Source: Carnegiea gigantea
Lineage: Eukaryota > Streptophyta > Magnoliopsida > Caryophyllales > Cactaceae
Direction of reading: 5' to 3'
Length of the DNA stretch: 64,000 nt
Assembly (NCBI GenBank): GCA_029747015.1
Contig: JAKOGI010000427.1
Coordinates: 378,501 to 442,500 of the forward strand
This document shows positions 26,245 through 38,881 of the stretch, one piece after another. Each line of letters opens with the position of its first letter. Position 1 is the stretch's first letter. The translations under genes and the position numbers were made by a program. The notes beneath the pieces are model-generated. The model did not search any database. It was not told where the DNA came from and was given only the letters and a program-made list of their open reading frames with translations.

Positions 26245-26871
26245 TACGGATGACGATAGGTCGAGTTTGGATCAGGTCTACCTAAATTTATACCCATTTA
26301 AAGTTTTTGGACTATGACTCAGACCGGCCACAGATCTGTTGAATCTGAAGAGATGGGGCCCAAACTCCAAACTCTTTGCGTTTGACAAGTCAACGGATCC
26401 TAAACGGGTTCTGACTATTTTTCACTTTAAAGTTTTTTCTTTTTAGCATCTCACCATGATTTACCATATTTTATAGACAAATAATTCATACCTAGTATTC
26501 TTACGACATCTTATATACTAGAGTAATATTTTTATAGAAACCACAAATATGAAGTCAATCAAATTTTAAACAATCATAACAAAATAGTTTTCCTCCTACG
26601 ACCAATAGCAAGTAAAATAGCTTTAGCATTTACTGGTTTAGAGTTATTTTAGTCAATTGACTTTACCGCCTTTTCTTTAAAAATAAATAAATTAATGGGT
26701 TTTAAACGTGTATTGGATTGGGTCTAGGTTTGAATTTTTTAGACCCAGACCCACGTCTCTCGAACCCAAATCCATTTAAGACCAATTGGGTCTTTTAATT
26801 GGACCTAGATCCTTTAATTTGAGTCGGATCTGATGTATCTGAATTGAATTTAGGACCCACTGTCATTCCTA
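26245..26871. mobile_element. hAT-type MITE, same family as 530-1185
   Basis: The right end, read in reverse complement, is TAGGAATGACAGTGGGTCC, and the left end is TACGGATGACGATAGGTC. The flanking 8-mers GTTAGTAG (26237-26244) and GTCAGTAG (26872-26879) differ at one base. Both arms are made of GGGTC words around an AT-rich centre, as at 530-1185. Confidence 0.8.
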
Positions 26872-27013
26872 GTCAGTAGTTGTTTGACGTCAACAATTTC
26901 ACTACGGAAAAATTTGTGGAACATGTTATCGTTGTGTATCAGGAGAAAGCAACGTAGACAATGTTTTCATTGGTCTGTCATGTCAAGTCATTATCCGCTC
27001 CAACTTTTTCTAA

Positions 27014-27705
27014 GGCTGTATTTGACAAATAACTATTAGCTATTTGTATCATTTATTAGTTGTTAGTTGTTTGCATTAACTATTTTCAGAAAAAAATTAA
27101 TGTTTGGTAAGACTATTAAGTTTCTAAAAAAGATGTTTAGCAAAATTATTTTTCTAAATTTTGGGATAAATATGTTATTTCCATAGAAAGCCCTTCTCAA
27201 ATGACTAATGAGAATAGTTTAGGGATGTTTGGTAAATAGTTTTTTGGGGAGTTTTTTTGGGGAAAAAAGGAGATTTTTGGACTAAAATTAGCTATTTGAC
27301 CTACTCAACAATGTAAATTAGGTGTTTGGTAGAAGATCTTTTTGGAAGAGCTTTTTGAGTCCAAAAAGCTAATTTGAAATGATTAATTTTATGAGCATTT
27401 TGGAAGTTCTTTTTTGAGAATTAGCTTTTCGTCTTATTATTTTATCAAAAACGGCTAATTTCACAAAATAATTTTTCTACAAACAACTAATTCAAATAGT
27501 TAATACAAATAGCTAATTCAAACATCTAACGATTGTTGCTAATACAAATAGCTAATAGCTGTTTGCCAAATAGAATCTTTTTAAAAAAGAGTTTTTGGGA
27601 CCAAACAGCTATTCCAAACAGCTATTGACCAAAAACTATTTGGTTATTTGACTTGGTCGAAATAGCTAAAATCATTCCAAACAGCTATTGCTACCAAACA
27701 ATCCC
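27014..27705. mobile_element. nested PIF-like/foldback MITEs
   Basis: Outer ends GGCTGTATTTG and the complement of CAAACAATCCC are flanked by TAA (27011-27013 and 27706-27708). A second inverted pair, GGGATGTTTGGTAAATAG at 27222 and the complement of CCAAATAGAATC near 27577, lies inside. The block is full of CAAATAGCTAAT-type words in both orientations and would fold into long hairpins. No coding capacity. The exact nesting is uncertain. Confidence 0.6.
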
Positions 27706-27901
27706 TAAATTTGTCTCAAATCTATTTCCAATGCCATAACATGAATGCCTAAAATTACTTTCGAATTTGGGTAGGGATGAACAATTTAGATTTAAAAGAT
27801 AAAAGGTTTACTATTTTTAGTTTCAATATATATGTGGTTCATTCATTTCACGAAGTCCTCCACTACACCAGTGTCTTCTAATTTGCATCTATTGCTTTTA
27901 C

Positions 27902-28458
27902 TAGGCTAGCAAAAATTTAGATCTGGGACGATTTGGGTCCGGATAAATTGGACATTCGGACAAAAATTTTATATTCGCAACCTAGTTGGATTATAAATCA
28001 GACACTCTGGTCATACCCAGAGCCGGACCCAAATGTTCGATGTTCGGACATAGTTGTCCGAACGTCCAAATTTGTGATATAATTTTAGGACATTCCAATC
28101 AAAATTTTGTGTAACCGGACCCGAACCCGGGCCTGAATTTTTAATGTCTGAACCCGGCTGTCCGAAATTATTTTTATAAAATTTTCTGAAGAATTTGGAC
28201 TAAAATTGCACATAAACATAGTTGTCCGAGGCCAGAACCCGGTTGTCCGATTGTTCGAATTTGTCCGAAACCGAAATGCTTCAAAAATTCAGACAACTCA
28301 AATTTGAATGCCCAAACCCAAATCTGACCCGCATGTAAGTTCGGACATGACCGGTTGGCCGAATTTTAAATTCGGACATAAATTTGGTGACCGTACCCGA
28401 ATTTTTTCAAATTGGACGAATTCGGGTAATCAGATTGGACGGATTTTTGTCAGCCCTA
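27902..28458. mobile_element. hAT-type MITE with CCGGAC/GTCCGA core
   Basis: The ends are TAGGCTAGCAAAAAT and, in complement, TAGGGCTGACAAAAAT. The flanking 8-mers GCTTTTAC (27894-27901) and ACTTTTAC (28459-28466) differ at one base. The 557-bp core repeats words such as TTCGGACA, CCGGACCC and TTGTCCGA in both orientations. The composite PIF element begins only about 10 bp further on. Confidence 0.82.
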
Positions 28459-28476
28459 ACTTTTACCATGTAGTTA

Positions 28477-30009
28477 GGCTCTGTTCTTTTCGTTGAAAAA
28501 TTGCAGGTGTGGGATGAGTGGGAGTGGGAAAGGGGGGAAGGAGTGGGTGGAAGTGGGTAGGAGTGATATTTTTTTAAAGTGTGGGAAAGGGGGGAGGAGT
28601 GGGAAGGAGTAGAAAGAAATGGGAAATAGTTAAATGAAGTAGAAGAGTTGATATAAGTTACGTATTTTGTTTTTTTAATGTAATCTTCTTTTTAGATAGT
28701 AATTATCGATGATAAAAAAAATTTGTTAGACTGAAGAAATTTTTTCTTTGTTAACTCAGGTACGAAATATTGTTTCGTAGTCGTTGTTACCCTAAAAAAA
28801 TTGTAATTTTCATTATTCGTAAAACAAATTACGGATGTATTTTTCTCATATATATTAACCAAATACGAATAACGAAAAAAATACACATATGTTCAGGCCT
28901 TGTTCTTTTCGTTGGTAAATTCAAATTTACCAACCTCAACCAATTTCAACCCACATCAACCCACTTCACGAATTTCAATAAAAAAATATCAGCTTCAACG
29001 AATTTCAGCCCACTTCAACCAACTTCAGCCCGCTTCAGCCTATTTCAATCAACTTCAACATATTTTCCACTATTTTGACCAACTTTTACACATCATATAA
29101 AAAAATTCAACCCACTTTAGCTAATTTCAGCCCACTTCAACATAGTTCAACCAACTTCAACCCACTTCAATAAAAAAATACCTACTTCAACCTACTTTAG
29201 CCTACTTCAATTAAAAAAGTACCCACTTCAAGCTATTTTAACCCACTTCTATCAATCTCAACCAACTTCACCCATTTACTAACTCATATTTCCTAACGAA
29301 AAGAACAGGCCCTCAATACACGGAAAACAATCATCCATAATTTGTGTGAAGAACTTCCAATATTTTGTTGCTAACGCATACGGAAAAAAAATCTGCTCAA
29401 AATACACGTACAATACATCTGCACTTCCGGTCAAAAAAATTTACACGTTCCTTTGTTATGCCAAAAAAATATCTACAAATTTGGCCTCAATTAAGATGAA
29501 CGAAAAATAAATATGTTACACATACAGTAACAACCATCTGTGCTTTGGTGACCTATAATAAATATTTCATAACCAACTCAAAAAAAAATTTAAGCATATC
29601 TTCCATATACAGAATCAAAACCAAAATATCTACCAGTCACAAAAAACTAACATTTGCTTAACAAAGCAAAAAAAATTATTATTTCTTCAATATATATAAC
29701 AAAAATTACGTCATCTACAATTTCCACCACGACTAACAAATATTTCCATAACATACGAAAAATAAATAAAACTTTTCATAATTGTTATCAGATTATTCGT
29801 ACACACAATTACATAAATTATAAAAGCTTTCAAAACATGGAAAATAACAGTTATATGTGGGAGTGGGTGAAAGTGGGTGACAGTGGAAAGGAGTAGGAAG
29901 GAGTGATATTCTTCTTAAAGTGTGGAAAGATGCAGGAAAGAGGAGAAGGAGTGGGTGGGAGTGGAAAAGAGTAAGTTAGGTCCATTAAACTACGGAAAAA
30001 AACAGGGCC
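28477..30009. mobile_element. composite PIF/Harbinger-type element, copy 1
   Basis: The left end GGCTCTGTTCTTTTCG and the complement of the right end, GGCCCTGTTTTTTTCCG, are flanked by TTA on both sides (28474-28476 and 30010-30012). Both arms start with GTGGGAGTGGGAAAGG-type tracts. The body matches the element at 46155-51756 in reverse orientation over its full length. It contains a second MITE at 28896-29312. No transposase frame is seen. Confidence 0.85.
28896..29312. mobile_element. inner MITE nested in composite element, copy 1
   Basis: The ends are GGCCTTGTTCTTTTCG and the complement of CGAAAAGAACAGGCC, flanked by TCA (28893-28895 and 29313-29315). The body is a simple array of CAACTTCAACCCACTTCAA-type words. 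The matching element in copy 2 (50962-51335) lies at the same place in the outer element. Confidence 0.82.
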
Positions 30010-30859
30010 TTAGTCTCAATGTAAGGGCATGAATTGAGGTCAGTCTTTGTATTGCTCATATTTCTACAAAATTTAAAATTCAATCTAATGTATAGTTAAT
30101 TAGAAATTTTCCTCAAAAATGAAGTGCATTGTGATATATAGAGCAATTATTTACACAGCTCTTCTCAATATATTGGAACTTTTACTCTTTTTTCATTTTA
30201 ACGAAATCATATTGTCATAAAACAATTCACAATATTTCGTTTTTCAATTCATATTTTAAATTAATCATAAACTCTTAAAAATGATGTATAGAGTTACTTG
30301 TATTATGCTAATGCAAACACGAATTAAAGGAATAGCATGTTTAAATGTATCTCTATCGCTATATTTTATATGTATGTTGATTTCTTTTGTATGAAATATT
30401 AGTGCTTTCTTAAAGAAAAAGGACATCCTTTTGTTTCTAAGATAATATTTTCTATAATATCACAATTGAACAAATTAAAATTTTACAACGACGTAGTTTG
30501 ATAAACTAAATAGAAAGATATAACATATTTTTTCAGTGCACACTAAAGAAATGTCAGTTGCATCGTAGATCTAAGTTGTCATTTCGTAATTCGTATGCTT
30601 TGCATTATCATTGATTTTTCCTGAGCTTGCATATATGTTTGAATTGTACATGAAGCACTAATTCATTTAGCATCTTATTTTCGTGTTTGTTATTAGTTCT
30701 ATCTTAAACAAACTACTTAAATATAAAAATCACATATGTTGCAGTGAATCAAATTCTGTCAGTCAAAATATTATTATAATGAATCTTAAAACTGATTGTT
30801 CATTTATAAAATCTATTGTACTATATTATTTTACAATAAGCGTACATGAGACAAATTTC

Positions 30860-31287
30860 GGCCGTGTTCGATAGTAGAGGTTGAAGTAGAGGTTAGTGGT
30901 TTGTAGTTTTTAAAATGTTACATATCACTACTTAAAATTGTTCAATAAAATAGCGGATAAGGTAGTAGTTAATTATAGGTTTATATAGTATTTTTCAAAA
31001 GCTAATAAAAGTGGTTTTTAAAAATCTCTGCCTAGTGGTTGCATTGCAAATTACAAAATTTTTCTTTTTATTCATAAAAACCTTTATTTATTGCGCCCCC
31101 TTTTTAGTCATTTTATATAAATCTTTTATTTCCATAGCTATATTTACCAAACGTATTTATTTTAAATTACTAGTTGAACAGCTAATCATTAACCACTAGT
31201 GTGTTACAACTAATAACTAGTAAGACTGCTAATAACTAGTAAAACAGTTAGCTATTGTTAAAACAACTAATTTTATCGAACACATCA
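30860..31287. mobile_element. MITE with GTGTTCGATA inverted ends
   Basis: GTGTTCGATA at 30863-30872 is perfectly inverted as TATCGAACAC at 31274-31283. If the ends are taken symmetrically the flanks are TTC on both sides (30857-30859 and 31288-31290). The inside carries inverted phrases such as ACTAGT and CTAATAACTAGT. There is no coding capacity. A PIF-like origin is possible. Confidence 0.55.
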
Positions 31288-31345
31288 TTCATAAAAGAGC
31301 AAAGAAAACATGTAATATAAAATAAAAAACTATTAAAAATATTAA

Positions 31346-32387
31346 CGCAGTGTTTGGTGGGCGGAAAATGGTTTTTCCAGAACATGGTTTTACAATTTCC
31401 CGTTATTTGACGCAAGAAATGATGGAAAACTGTTTTCCAAAGAAAATGATTTTCCTCCATTGGAGGAAAATGATTTCTTTTTGAGAAGATAAGAAGTTGA
31501 TTTTTTCCCTTTAACTCTTTGACAATATGATCAGCTGAAATTTAGGGACAAAATTTGATTTCAAAGCTTTGGATTGAAACTTGAATATCCGATGGGAGAG
31601 TTTAAAATAAACTCAAATCTAGATTTCGAGCTCAAATTACTTTTATTTGATCAGCATTTATCTCCCCCACGACAATTACAATTTAATCGACACTTTTTGC
31701 CACTAAAAAAATTTGGCTGACTCACCACTAGAATAATTTTACCGATTTGGATTGGAGCTTGATCATTAGATAGAAAAGATTAAAATAGGCTCAAATTAAA
31801 ATTTTGAGCTCTACATTTTTTTTCATTTGGTCAATTTTTTTTAACACGACAATTCAATCGACATTTTTTACCAATTAAACAATGCAGTCAATATTTCACC
31901 AGTAGAACAATTTCAACAGTTTAAATCGAAACGTGATTATTGGATAGAAAATATTAAAATAGGCTAAAATCCAGATTTTAAGAATGACGTTTCTTCATTT
32001 GGTCAGTATTTTTCTCGGCCACGATAATTTAATCGATATTTTTTCGCCACTTAAACAATTCAGTTGATGTTTTCATCACTAAACCAATTTCAACAGTTTA
32101 ATTTAAACTTCATTATCCGATAGGAAATGTTAACAAAAAACTCGCATATGAATTTTGAACTCAACATTTCTTCATTCAATCAACATTTATCTCTGTTACG
32201 ACCATTCGGTCAACATTTTTTGCCACTTAAACAATTTATTTGATCTTTTTCTTTTTCCATAAAAAATGATTTATCTTGTATCAAACGACAGAAAATGTGA
32301 CATGAAAATTAATTTTTCTTGGAAAAATATTTTCCATGAAAAATGATTTTCCGGAAAAAAATGCTTTCCTTTCAACCGAACACTCCC
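31346..32387. mobile_element. MITE-like element holding four 176-bp tandem repeats
   Basis: The terminal phrases CGCAGTGTTTGGT and, in complement, GGGAGTGTTCGGT agree at 10 of 13 positions and are flanked by TAA (31343-31345 and 32388-32390). GGAAAATGATTTTCC-type phrases lie in both arms. The middle is an array of four diverged repeats starting at about 31651, 31831, 32003 and 32180, marked by a GACAATT...TCGACATTTTTTGCCACT phrase. There is no coding frame. PIF/Harbinger-type mobility is inferred from the 3-bp duplication. Confidence 0.65.
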
Positions 32388-32390
32388 TAA

Positions 32391-34537
32391 GTGAAAAATC
32401 GAGACAACTTTTGTATTAAATTCACATGAAGTAATATTAGAAACTAAGATTAGATATTTATTATTTAAAATCTATGAACCCATGAAAAAAATAAATCTTA
32501 CTTAATTACCATGATTGGTATGACCATCATAAAGTGCCAACGTACATCCTGTGTTTTGCACAGGCATGTGTAATACTTCATTTGGGATTTTGATTACTAG
32601 CTAATTAGTTTTGATTTACATCTATATTTGAGATGTAATTATAGATTATGAATTATATATGTATTATAGTGGTTTATTATTTTTTATACAGTTATTTCAT
32701 GGTTGTACATTTTTATACCCTTTTTAGAGCTTAAATGTTTTAAAGTTGTTATTTTATACACTTGTACGCTTTGAGTTAAATAATTTAGTTAGATTTTCAC
32801 TGTCTACTTTTTAGGTTATTAAAAGTTTATTGTGAATAATTTATTTATATAGAAGATATTATTGTTGTTATTTTTATTTTATCTGGTATTATTGTTGTTG
32901 TTGTTATCTATTTAATATATAAGACATATACGTATTTAAAATCTTATAACTTAATGTTAAGAATTTGTAGCATTGCAATAGTTAGCAACATTCAAATGTA
33001 TTAAAGTTAATATTACACCTCATTAAAATATTTTAAACTTTCATGTGTTAGCTAGAAAGAAAATAGTTTTACCTCATTAGTAAAGGTATTAGTCAATGTA
33101 CACAAAATGTTGTTTTTTTAAAGAGTTCAAGAATGAATAAAGAATGAGATTAAAAAGGAGACAGGGAACCAATATCTAAATTTTGCAAATAGTAGCACAT
33201 ATTGGGTGTTTTTGTGCACCATATGAATATGTATTTTGATTCTAATAGTACTATTCCATGAATGACAGGACAATTTTTCTGTTTATGTCATAGGATTGAG
33301 TTTTGGCTATTTGGACTATGCGTCTATTAAATTTTGGGGTGCATAAATATAATAATATAGTGTAGTAACATAATAATTAATCAATTGTGGCACATAATCA
33401 ATTGACATATGAGTACTTAAAATAATTAATTAATTTAAATATGTTTTCTTTTGTTTATTCAAACAATAATTATGTCACTATAATAAATTGAACTTTGATG
33501 TATTTGTTAGATATGGATAGATTAGACGTTAGGAATTTGTAGTGGCACTTGAGTTAGGGAGCATCACTTGAGTTAGAAACATTAGAGTGAAACTTTATTT
33601 ATATTAATGGTACATTATTGTAATATATTCAACCTTGTTGTATTTGTTAGATGAAGGTAAATCAAACATTAGGAATTTGCAACATTACTTTAGCTGGAAG
33701 GTATCACTTGAGTTAGGAACAGTAAAATATATTTAAATGCACTGAAAACTTATGGATGTATTTCAAAGGTCATGTTATACTAAATCTTTTTAGCATTTTA
33801 TGGCTTCATAAGATCATTTTGACCAAGCATTAGTTTAGTTAGGAACATTAATATGAAACTGTTATATATATTAATGATACATCATTAAAACATGATAAAC
33901 TTTGTTGTATTTGTTAGTTAGAGAAAACATCGTATGTTGGGAACTTGTAGCATCACTTCGGTAGCATTAAAATGTATTAAAATTTAATTAAAATTTATGG
34001 ATGTATTTCAAAGGTTATAGTATAATTAACTTTAATTAAAATTAATGGAGTTAGTCCAAAGATCATGGTATTATTATTTTTTTTTGGCATTCTATGGCTT
34101 TATAAAACCATCTTGACATCGACATATTATGATTTATTGCATTAAGTATACAACTCCAAAGGAAAAAAGGAAAACAAAAAGAAACTACTTGACCAATAAT
34201 ATTGTGCCAAAAGTCAGTCACCCAAGAACACATTCAGTTTCATGTTATACTAAGGTTATAACCTTACGATGTAAGGGTGTGAGTTAAATAATTTTTTAAT
34301 ATATTATTAAGAGAACTTGATTTTTTAATGAAAAAAGCAAACTATAAATTGATGTATTATATTATTTTATTGATACAAAATAAAGTAAGTCTTCTTTAAT
34401 TTTTTCCTACTAATAACATACTTTTTTATTCTTAATTAATATATCTAACTCACATTTTTTGTTATATTTGCACTATTAAATCATATATATTTAATGATTA
34501 AATTTTACGATTAAATGATAGGAACGTATATAAAAAG
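32391..34537. other. AT-rich non-coding stretch with degenerate tandem repeats
   Basis: No gene is visible. Three units share TTGTATTTGTTAG, then GTTAGGAATTTG-type and ATCACTT phrases, at about 33494, 33636 and 33901; a weaker relative is near 32950. The units are diverged and unevenly spaced, so the array is old. Confidence 0.55.
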
Positions 34538-34554
34538 CACTACAACAAAAGAGG

Positions 34555-34860
34555 GCTTTGGCAACAGGCAAAATTGTTTTGATAGCCAATGAAAGCATTG
34601 CAACAGGTCTATTGCAACAATTTTTCAACCGTTGCCTTTAATGGGGGTTGCATTAGGCCTACTGCAATACTTTCTGCTTCTTAGGCAACAGTTTTTATAA
34701 TTGTTGCATAAAGTCATAAAAACTGTTGCCATATGTCTGACTATTGCAACACTTTTGAATAAATACTATAGCAACATATCCTTCTTCTATGGCAACAGTT
34801 TGAATAGATACTAAGTAACGTATATCTTTCACCTATTACAACGCTTTGTGAGAATAGAAA
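34555..34860. repeat. CACTA subterminal repeats, left
   Basis: Words GCAACAG, TTGCAAC and GTTGC recur in both orientations about every 15-25 bp (for example GGCAACAGG, ATTGCAACA, CCGTTGCC). In En/Spm the short subterminal repeats are bound by TNPA; this block has the same layout, but the binding here is inferred. Confidence 0.75.
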
Positions 34861-35591
34861 CCAGATGCCTGTCTTTCAAATGCTTCAATTTGTACAATCT
34901 ATAGTTTCATTGAATCCACTTGTGTACACAACATGCCACCAAATGTGGTTTATAAATGAAAGTTTGACGTCACATTTGATCAAGCATCAACACTACATAT
35001 ATAAATGAACCATTAATGAATGAAATCCAAAATAATATCAACCAAATTCCTTGAATTACCATCCATATACCAAAAGTCCAAAAATATGTATACAATTAAT
35101 TTTCCAAAAATAAGAGAAGGAGGCAACAACTTTTCCGCCCCTTGAATCACTGTACATATACAATGATTTTTCCCCAAATAACAAAAGGGGGTAAAACAAA
35201 CAAATATCTTCGAGGATAGCCGCCTTCATAACAAGAACTCTCACTTGTGGAGGGAATGGATGAGACGAAAATATCTACACAATATATAAAATGAAATAGG
35301 CATTAGACACCCCAAAAGAAGAAAAAATCAACAAGTTTCATATCAAGCTAGAATGAGATGAATGGTTCTTTAAGCTATCACATACCACAAAATAGATAAT
35401 AGCCAAAGCAAAAGTCCACCTAATAAATAGATCATTGCCAATACAAAAGTCCACCTGTAAATAAGCGATAAAGATCCATTATTAGTTTTCTTAAAATTGC
35501 CAAATAACTAAAAGACCATAACTTCGAATATGATCAACCATGTGCCAAGCTTGAAAGAAAAATATAGCAAGCAATAAAAGGGGCAGGTTCA

Positions 35592-36085
35592 TGTAACGCC
35601 CCCAACCGTAGGACTAGGAGTGTTATTATTTCTCTTTAAACTTTGCGGCGAAACGGACAGAGTTTCCCCTTGAAACTGACCATTTCCTAGGCTTAAAGCC
35701 TCACATTAAATTCTCTGCAATTAAAAGCGGCAATAAAACCAATCAACTCAACGGCTACCCGCCGGAGTTCACAGCTTTACGAGCCACTCGCCCGGAGCAT
35801 ATCAACCAGCGCAGTTCAACACTAAAACAAAGAAACAATGAAAAATACAACTCCACATATCATACGTTCGGAGTACATAGGCACACCAAGGCTTAAATTG
35901 CATAATAACAAGCACAGGTGACCGAAAAGCACAAAAACCAAACCAGTTTTCCCCCATCTCAAGCATGTTCAATAAATTCGTAGGTGGTACTTTCACAACA
36001 AGCACCATACCAACATTTTCAGCTTCAAGTCATAAAATTGGATTAGGGGAGGAGATAATCAAAGGGGGAGGGATTGCTTACTGAT
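35592..36085 (-). mobile_element. Del/Tekay-like LTR fragment inside the CACTA element
   Basis: It starts TGTAACGCCCCCAACCGTAG at 35592. The next 200 bp match the reverse complement of the end of the LTR at 46377-50387, with shared blocks GACAGAGTTTCCCCTTGAAA (one side), GGCTTAAAGCC and CAACTCAACGGCTAC. So it is an LTR of the same family in the opposite orientation, cut after about 0.5 kb. The inner boundary near 36085 is approximate, and no duplication was found. Confidence 0.7.
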
Positions 36086-36096
36086 GTGGTGCAAAG

Positions 36097-38361
36097 TTAA
36101 TGATCTGCAAGTGTGGAAGATATAACTGCTTGTCTAAGCATGTCAGTCGCCATATCGAGGAACATTTCTCGAAGTCGAGCAAATGCCTTTGCAATCACAT
36201 CTTCAACCATTTTGTCCTTCTGAGCTTTAAATTCTTGTTTCATATCAAGTGCCAGTTTCTCTTTTTAAGCTTCAAAATCTTTTTGCATTTCTGTTGCTAA
36301 ACTGCTCCTTATGGCATCAACATATTGTTCTGGCACAGCCACCGACTTCCCATCCCTTTTCACCTCAAGTCCTTTTTCCTTTAGATTTTTCATTGAAACA
36401 CCTCTTCCATACAACTGTATACATCCATTTTGAGTAGATCCCATCACCCTATCAAAGGGATCTGTATCACTATCGGAGAGTCCTGTTTCATGTAAGACCT
36501 CTAACTCCTTCATTTTTTCCTGCATTTATAAAAGGTGAATGGTAAAATGTGCATTAGTATGATGTTCAGTTACTGATGGAATTATATTTTGAAGGCAACT
36601 TGGCTTAAACACTTACAATTTTATCAAGTGTATCATCAAAAGACTTCTTGTAACTACGTCCATCTTTCCTTTTTTGTGTTTTTTCAAACATCATCCTCTT
36701 GGAAGGTGGTTGACCATCTCAACTTGCCTAAATTAAAAACACATGACATAAATCATGTAACTGTCTAATCAGAAAAATTCCCCACGTCTAGCAATCTATA
36801 AAGGCAGATATTAAATAAAGAGGAATATTAAATAAGGTATATCATATTTCCTTTCTTACCAGCTTCTGATAGATTCTTGCAAAACTCATAGGTCCAGTAG
36901 TGTGTATGTTGTCTAGCAGTCTACGATTTTCACAATTTTGGGCACTGATTTTCTACAGAAGCAATCACCAAGGATGTAGTACTTTGGGGCAAATATCATA
37001 CAAAATGAAAACAAAATTATATATGCATAATTGTAAAGAAAAGAACCTTGGCCGTAGAAGTGTTTCGGTATTGTAACAACAATTTGAAGTGAGAATCAGG
37101 TATCCTACTAGGTCGGTGCTTCCATCTTTCAGCATCATTATCATACTTATAATAATGGTTAGCTTTCAACCGACACTTGAAAAGCCTCCAAGCACAAGCA
37201 ATTGATTCCAATACCCACTTCTTCACACAATCAGTTTGTGGCAGTATGTACTTGTGCTAACATGTCATGAATAATTATATGAATATCTGCACTAAGATTT
37301 CATATATAGCTAAAAAAATCTATTTTTTTTTTTTTAGCTCAGAAAATATGTACTTACATTTACATATTCTCACATTTTATCCTTATGAGGGACTTTATGC
37401 CAATTTGTATAAATTAATGGTGCCCATGAGTGTTCATGAGCAATCGTCCCCAGAAATTTACTGAACTCATCACAAGCCTTTTCAGTAGGTCCAATAGGCT
37501 GGCCATGCTCATTAAAGAAGATGGGTACACGATCCTCCAACTTACGTGCATGAACATCGGACAACAACATTGGTCCTCTATGTTTCTTCACATGATCTGC
37601 CAATCATGATTAGGGAAAGTGAAGTAGATAGACATAGTAATATTTACTAATAATAATTTATAGCAACTCAAATAGATAAGCATGCAATAAGAAGCTAGTA
37701 AAAGACCTTTAGGTTCTTCATTAGTTTCTTCTTCATTTTCTTGTTCAAATCCACTAATATACTCCACATTTGACCTCTGGCCTTCTTCATGTTGCATGGA
37801 ATGTGAGCCCTCTAACAATTGTGTTGATCCTTGCTGCTTTTGTTGATCTAGGAATTCAGCTATTGACATTGCTGGACAGGAAGGTTGATTTCTTTGGATT
37901 GATGCACGCCTTCTAGTTGTCACCCTACGAACCTAGGCAAATACCCAAATAAAGGGGAAATGTCTTATGATATTTTCAAAAACCCAAATGCTAGTACATA
38001 ATAAAGACATAAAATTGTCCAACATCTTTTTTCTCAAGTCAGATTAAGCAAGGTTTAGACCATTACGTAGACTACTAAACTAGGTTTGAAGACTAAGATA
38101 TGTTCGGTTTAAAGACTAAGAAACGCTAGCAAGTGAGAAAGATAGAAAAGGAACCTCATTAGAGATGCAATTAGTAGTCGAAGTAAGAATGACATCTTCG
38201 ACAGCATGCTCTTCCCCCATATTTAAGAGATCTTCATCATCACCATTCTCCTCTGGTATGTATTCTTGGTCCTCCTCATCATGTACATGGTTGTCCCTCT
38301 CCTTACCTCGATGTCCTTTGGCCTTGGTAATTAATTGATTTGCCAACTTGGACAAACCCAA
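36097..38361 (-). pseudogene. TNPA-like CACTA protein gene (Transposase_24 type), broken
   Basis: Exons on the minus strand, by decreasing coordinate: about 38361-38116 (acidic, Asp/Glu-rich), 37923-37710, 37605-37370 (with NEHGQPIGP, FLGTIAHEH and YTNWHKVP), 37226-37050 (with KKWVLESIACAW and ERWKHRPSRIP), about 36955-36860 (CENRRLLDNIHTTGPMSFA), about 36725-36617 and 36519-36097. Donors GTAAGTG and GTAAGAA and acceptors ending TGCAG are visible for the last introns. This order of phrases is that of the plant Ptta/En/Spm accessory protein, which binds element ends. Two in-frame stops, at 36719-36721 (TGA) and 36265-36267 (TAA), break it; past the second the frame stays open to its own stop at 36097-36099. 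Confidence 0.75.
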
Positions 38362-38419
38362 TTCCTGAAATCTCCTGAAATCTCGTGCTAGGTCTATAAA
38401 AGGGGGCTAAATAAAATAG

Positions 38420-38600
38420 ATTCAAGGCATTCTAGTGGCAACGGTTTCCTAATGTTGCCTAGTGTATCTATTGCAACAGTTTTGTATAAATGTTGCAGCA
38501 GCCAAAACTTTAGGCGACATTTGAACTAGATGTTGCATAAACTATCTGTTGCAACAATTTTGCAAAGTGTTTCCCTACAGCCATTGTCAAAGCCCACTTT
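38420..38600. repeat. CACTA subterminal repeats, right
   Basis: The words GGCAACGG, TTGCAACAG, GTTGCAGCAG and GTTGCAACAA occur in both orientations, matching the left subterminal block at 34555-34860. Confidence 0.75.
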
Positions 38601-38800
38601 TGTTGTAGTGAAGTTACCTTATTAAATATAATTAATATTATATTAAATTTACATCCATCCTACATAACCTTTTCTTTTTATTTTAAATTTTATGTAACAT
38701 CCTATGTTGTATTAAAATATCTTATATGACTATTCACTCCTATGTGGCATCCTATAGGGCAAACTTACATGTCGCTCATGCATAAGTTCAATCCAGCTTG

Positions 38801-38879
<79 letters not shown>
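38801..38879. repeat. (TA)n microsatellite
   Basis: A run of about 39 TA units without breaks. The Tyr-Ile frame through it is not a gene. Confidence 0.95.

Positions 38880-38881
<2 letters not shown>

Larger units (their letters stand above)
34538..38610 (-). mobile_element. CACTA (En/Spm) element, non-autonomous
   Basis: It begins CACTACAACAAAAG at 34538 and ends CTTTTGTTGTAGTG at 38610, inverted repeats of 14 bp, with a 3-bp duplication AAG on each side (34535-34537 and 38611-38613). Ends, duplication length and repeated subterminal words define the CACTA superfamily. The minus strand carries a broken TNPA-like gene (36097-38361). I see no TNPD-type transposase, so it would depend on another element. 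A Del/Tekay LTR fragment sits in its 3' part. Confidence 0.93.
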
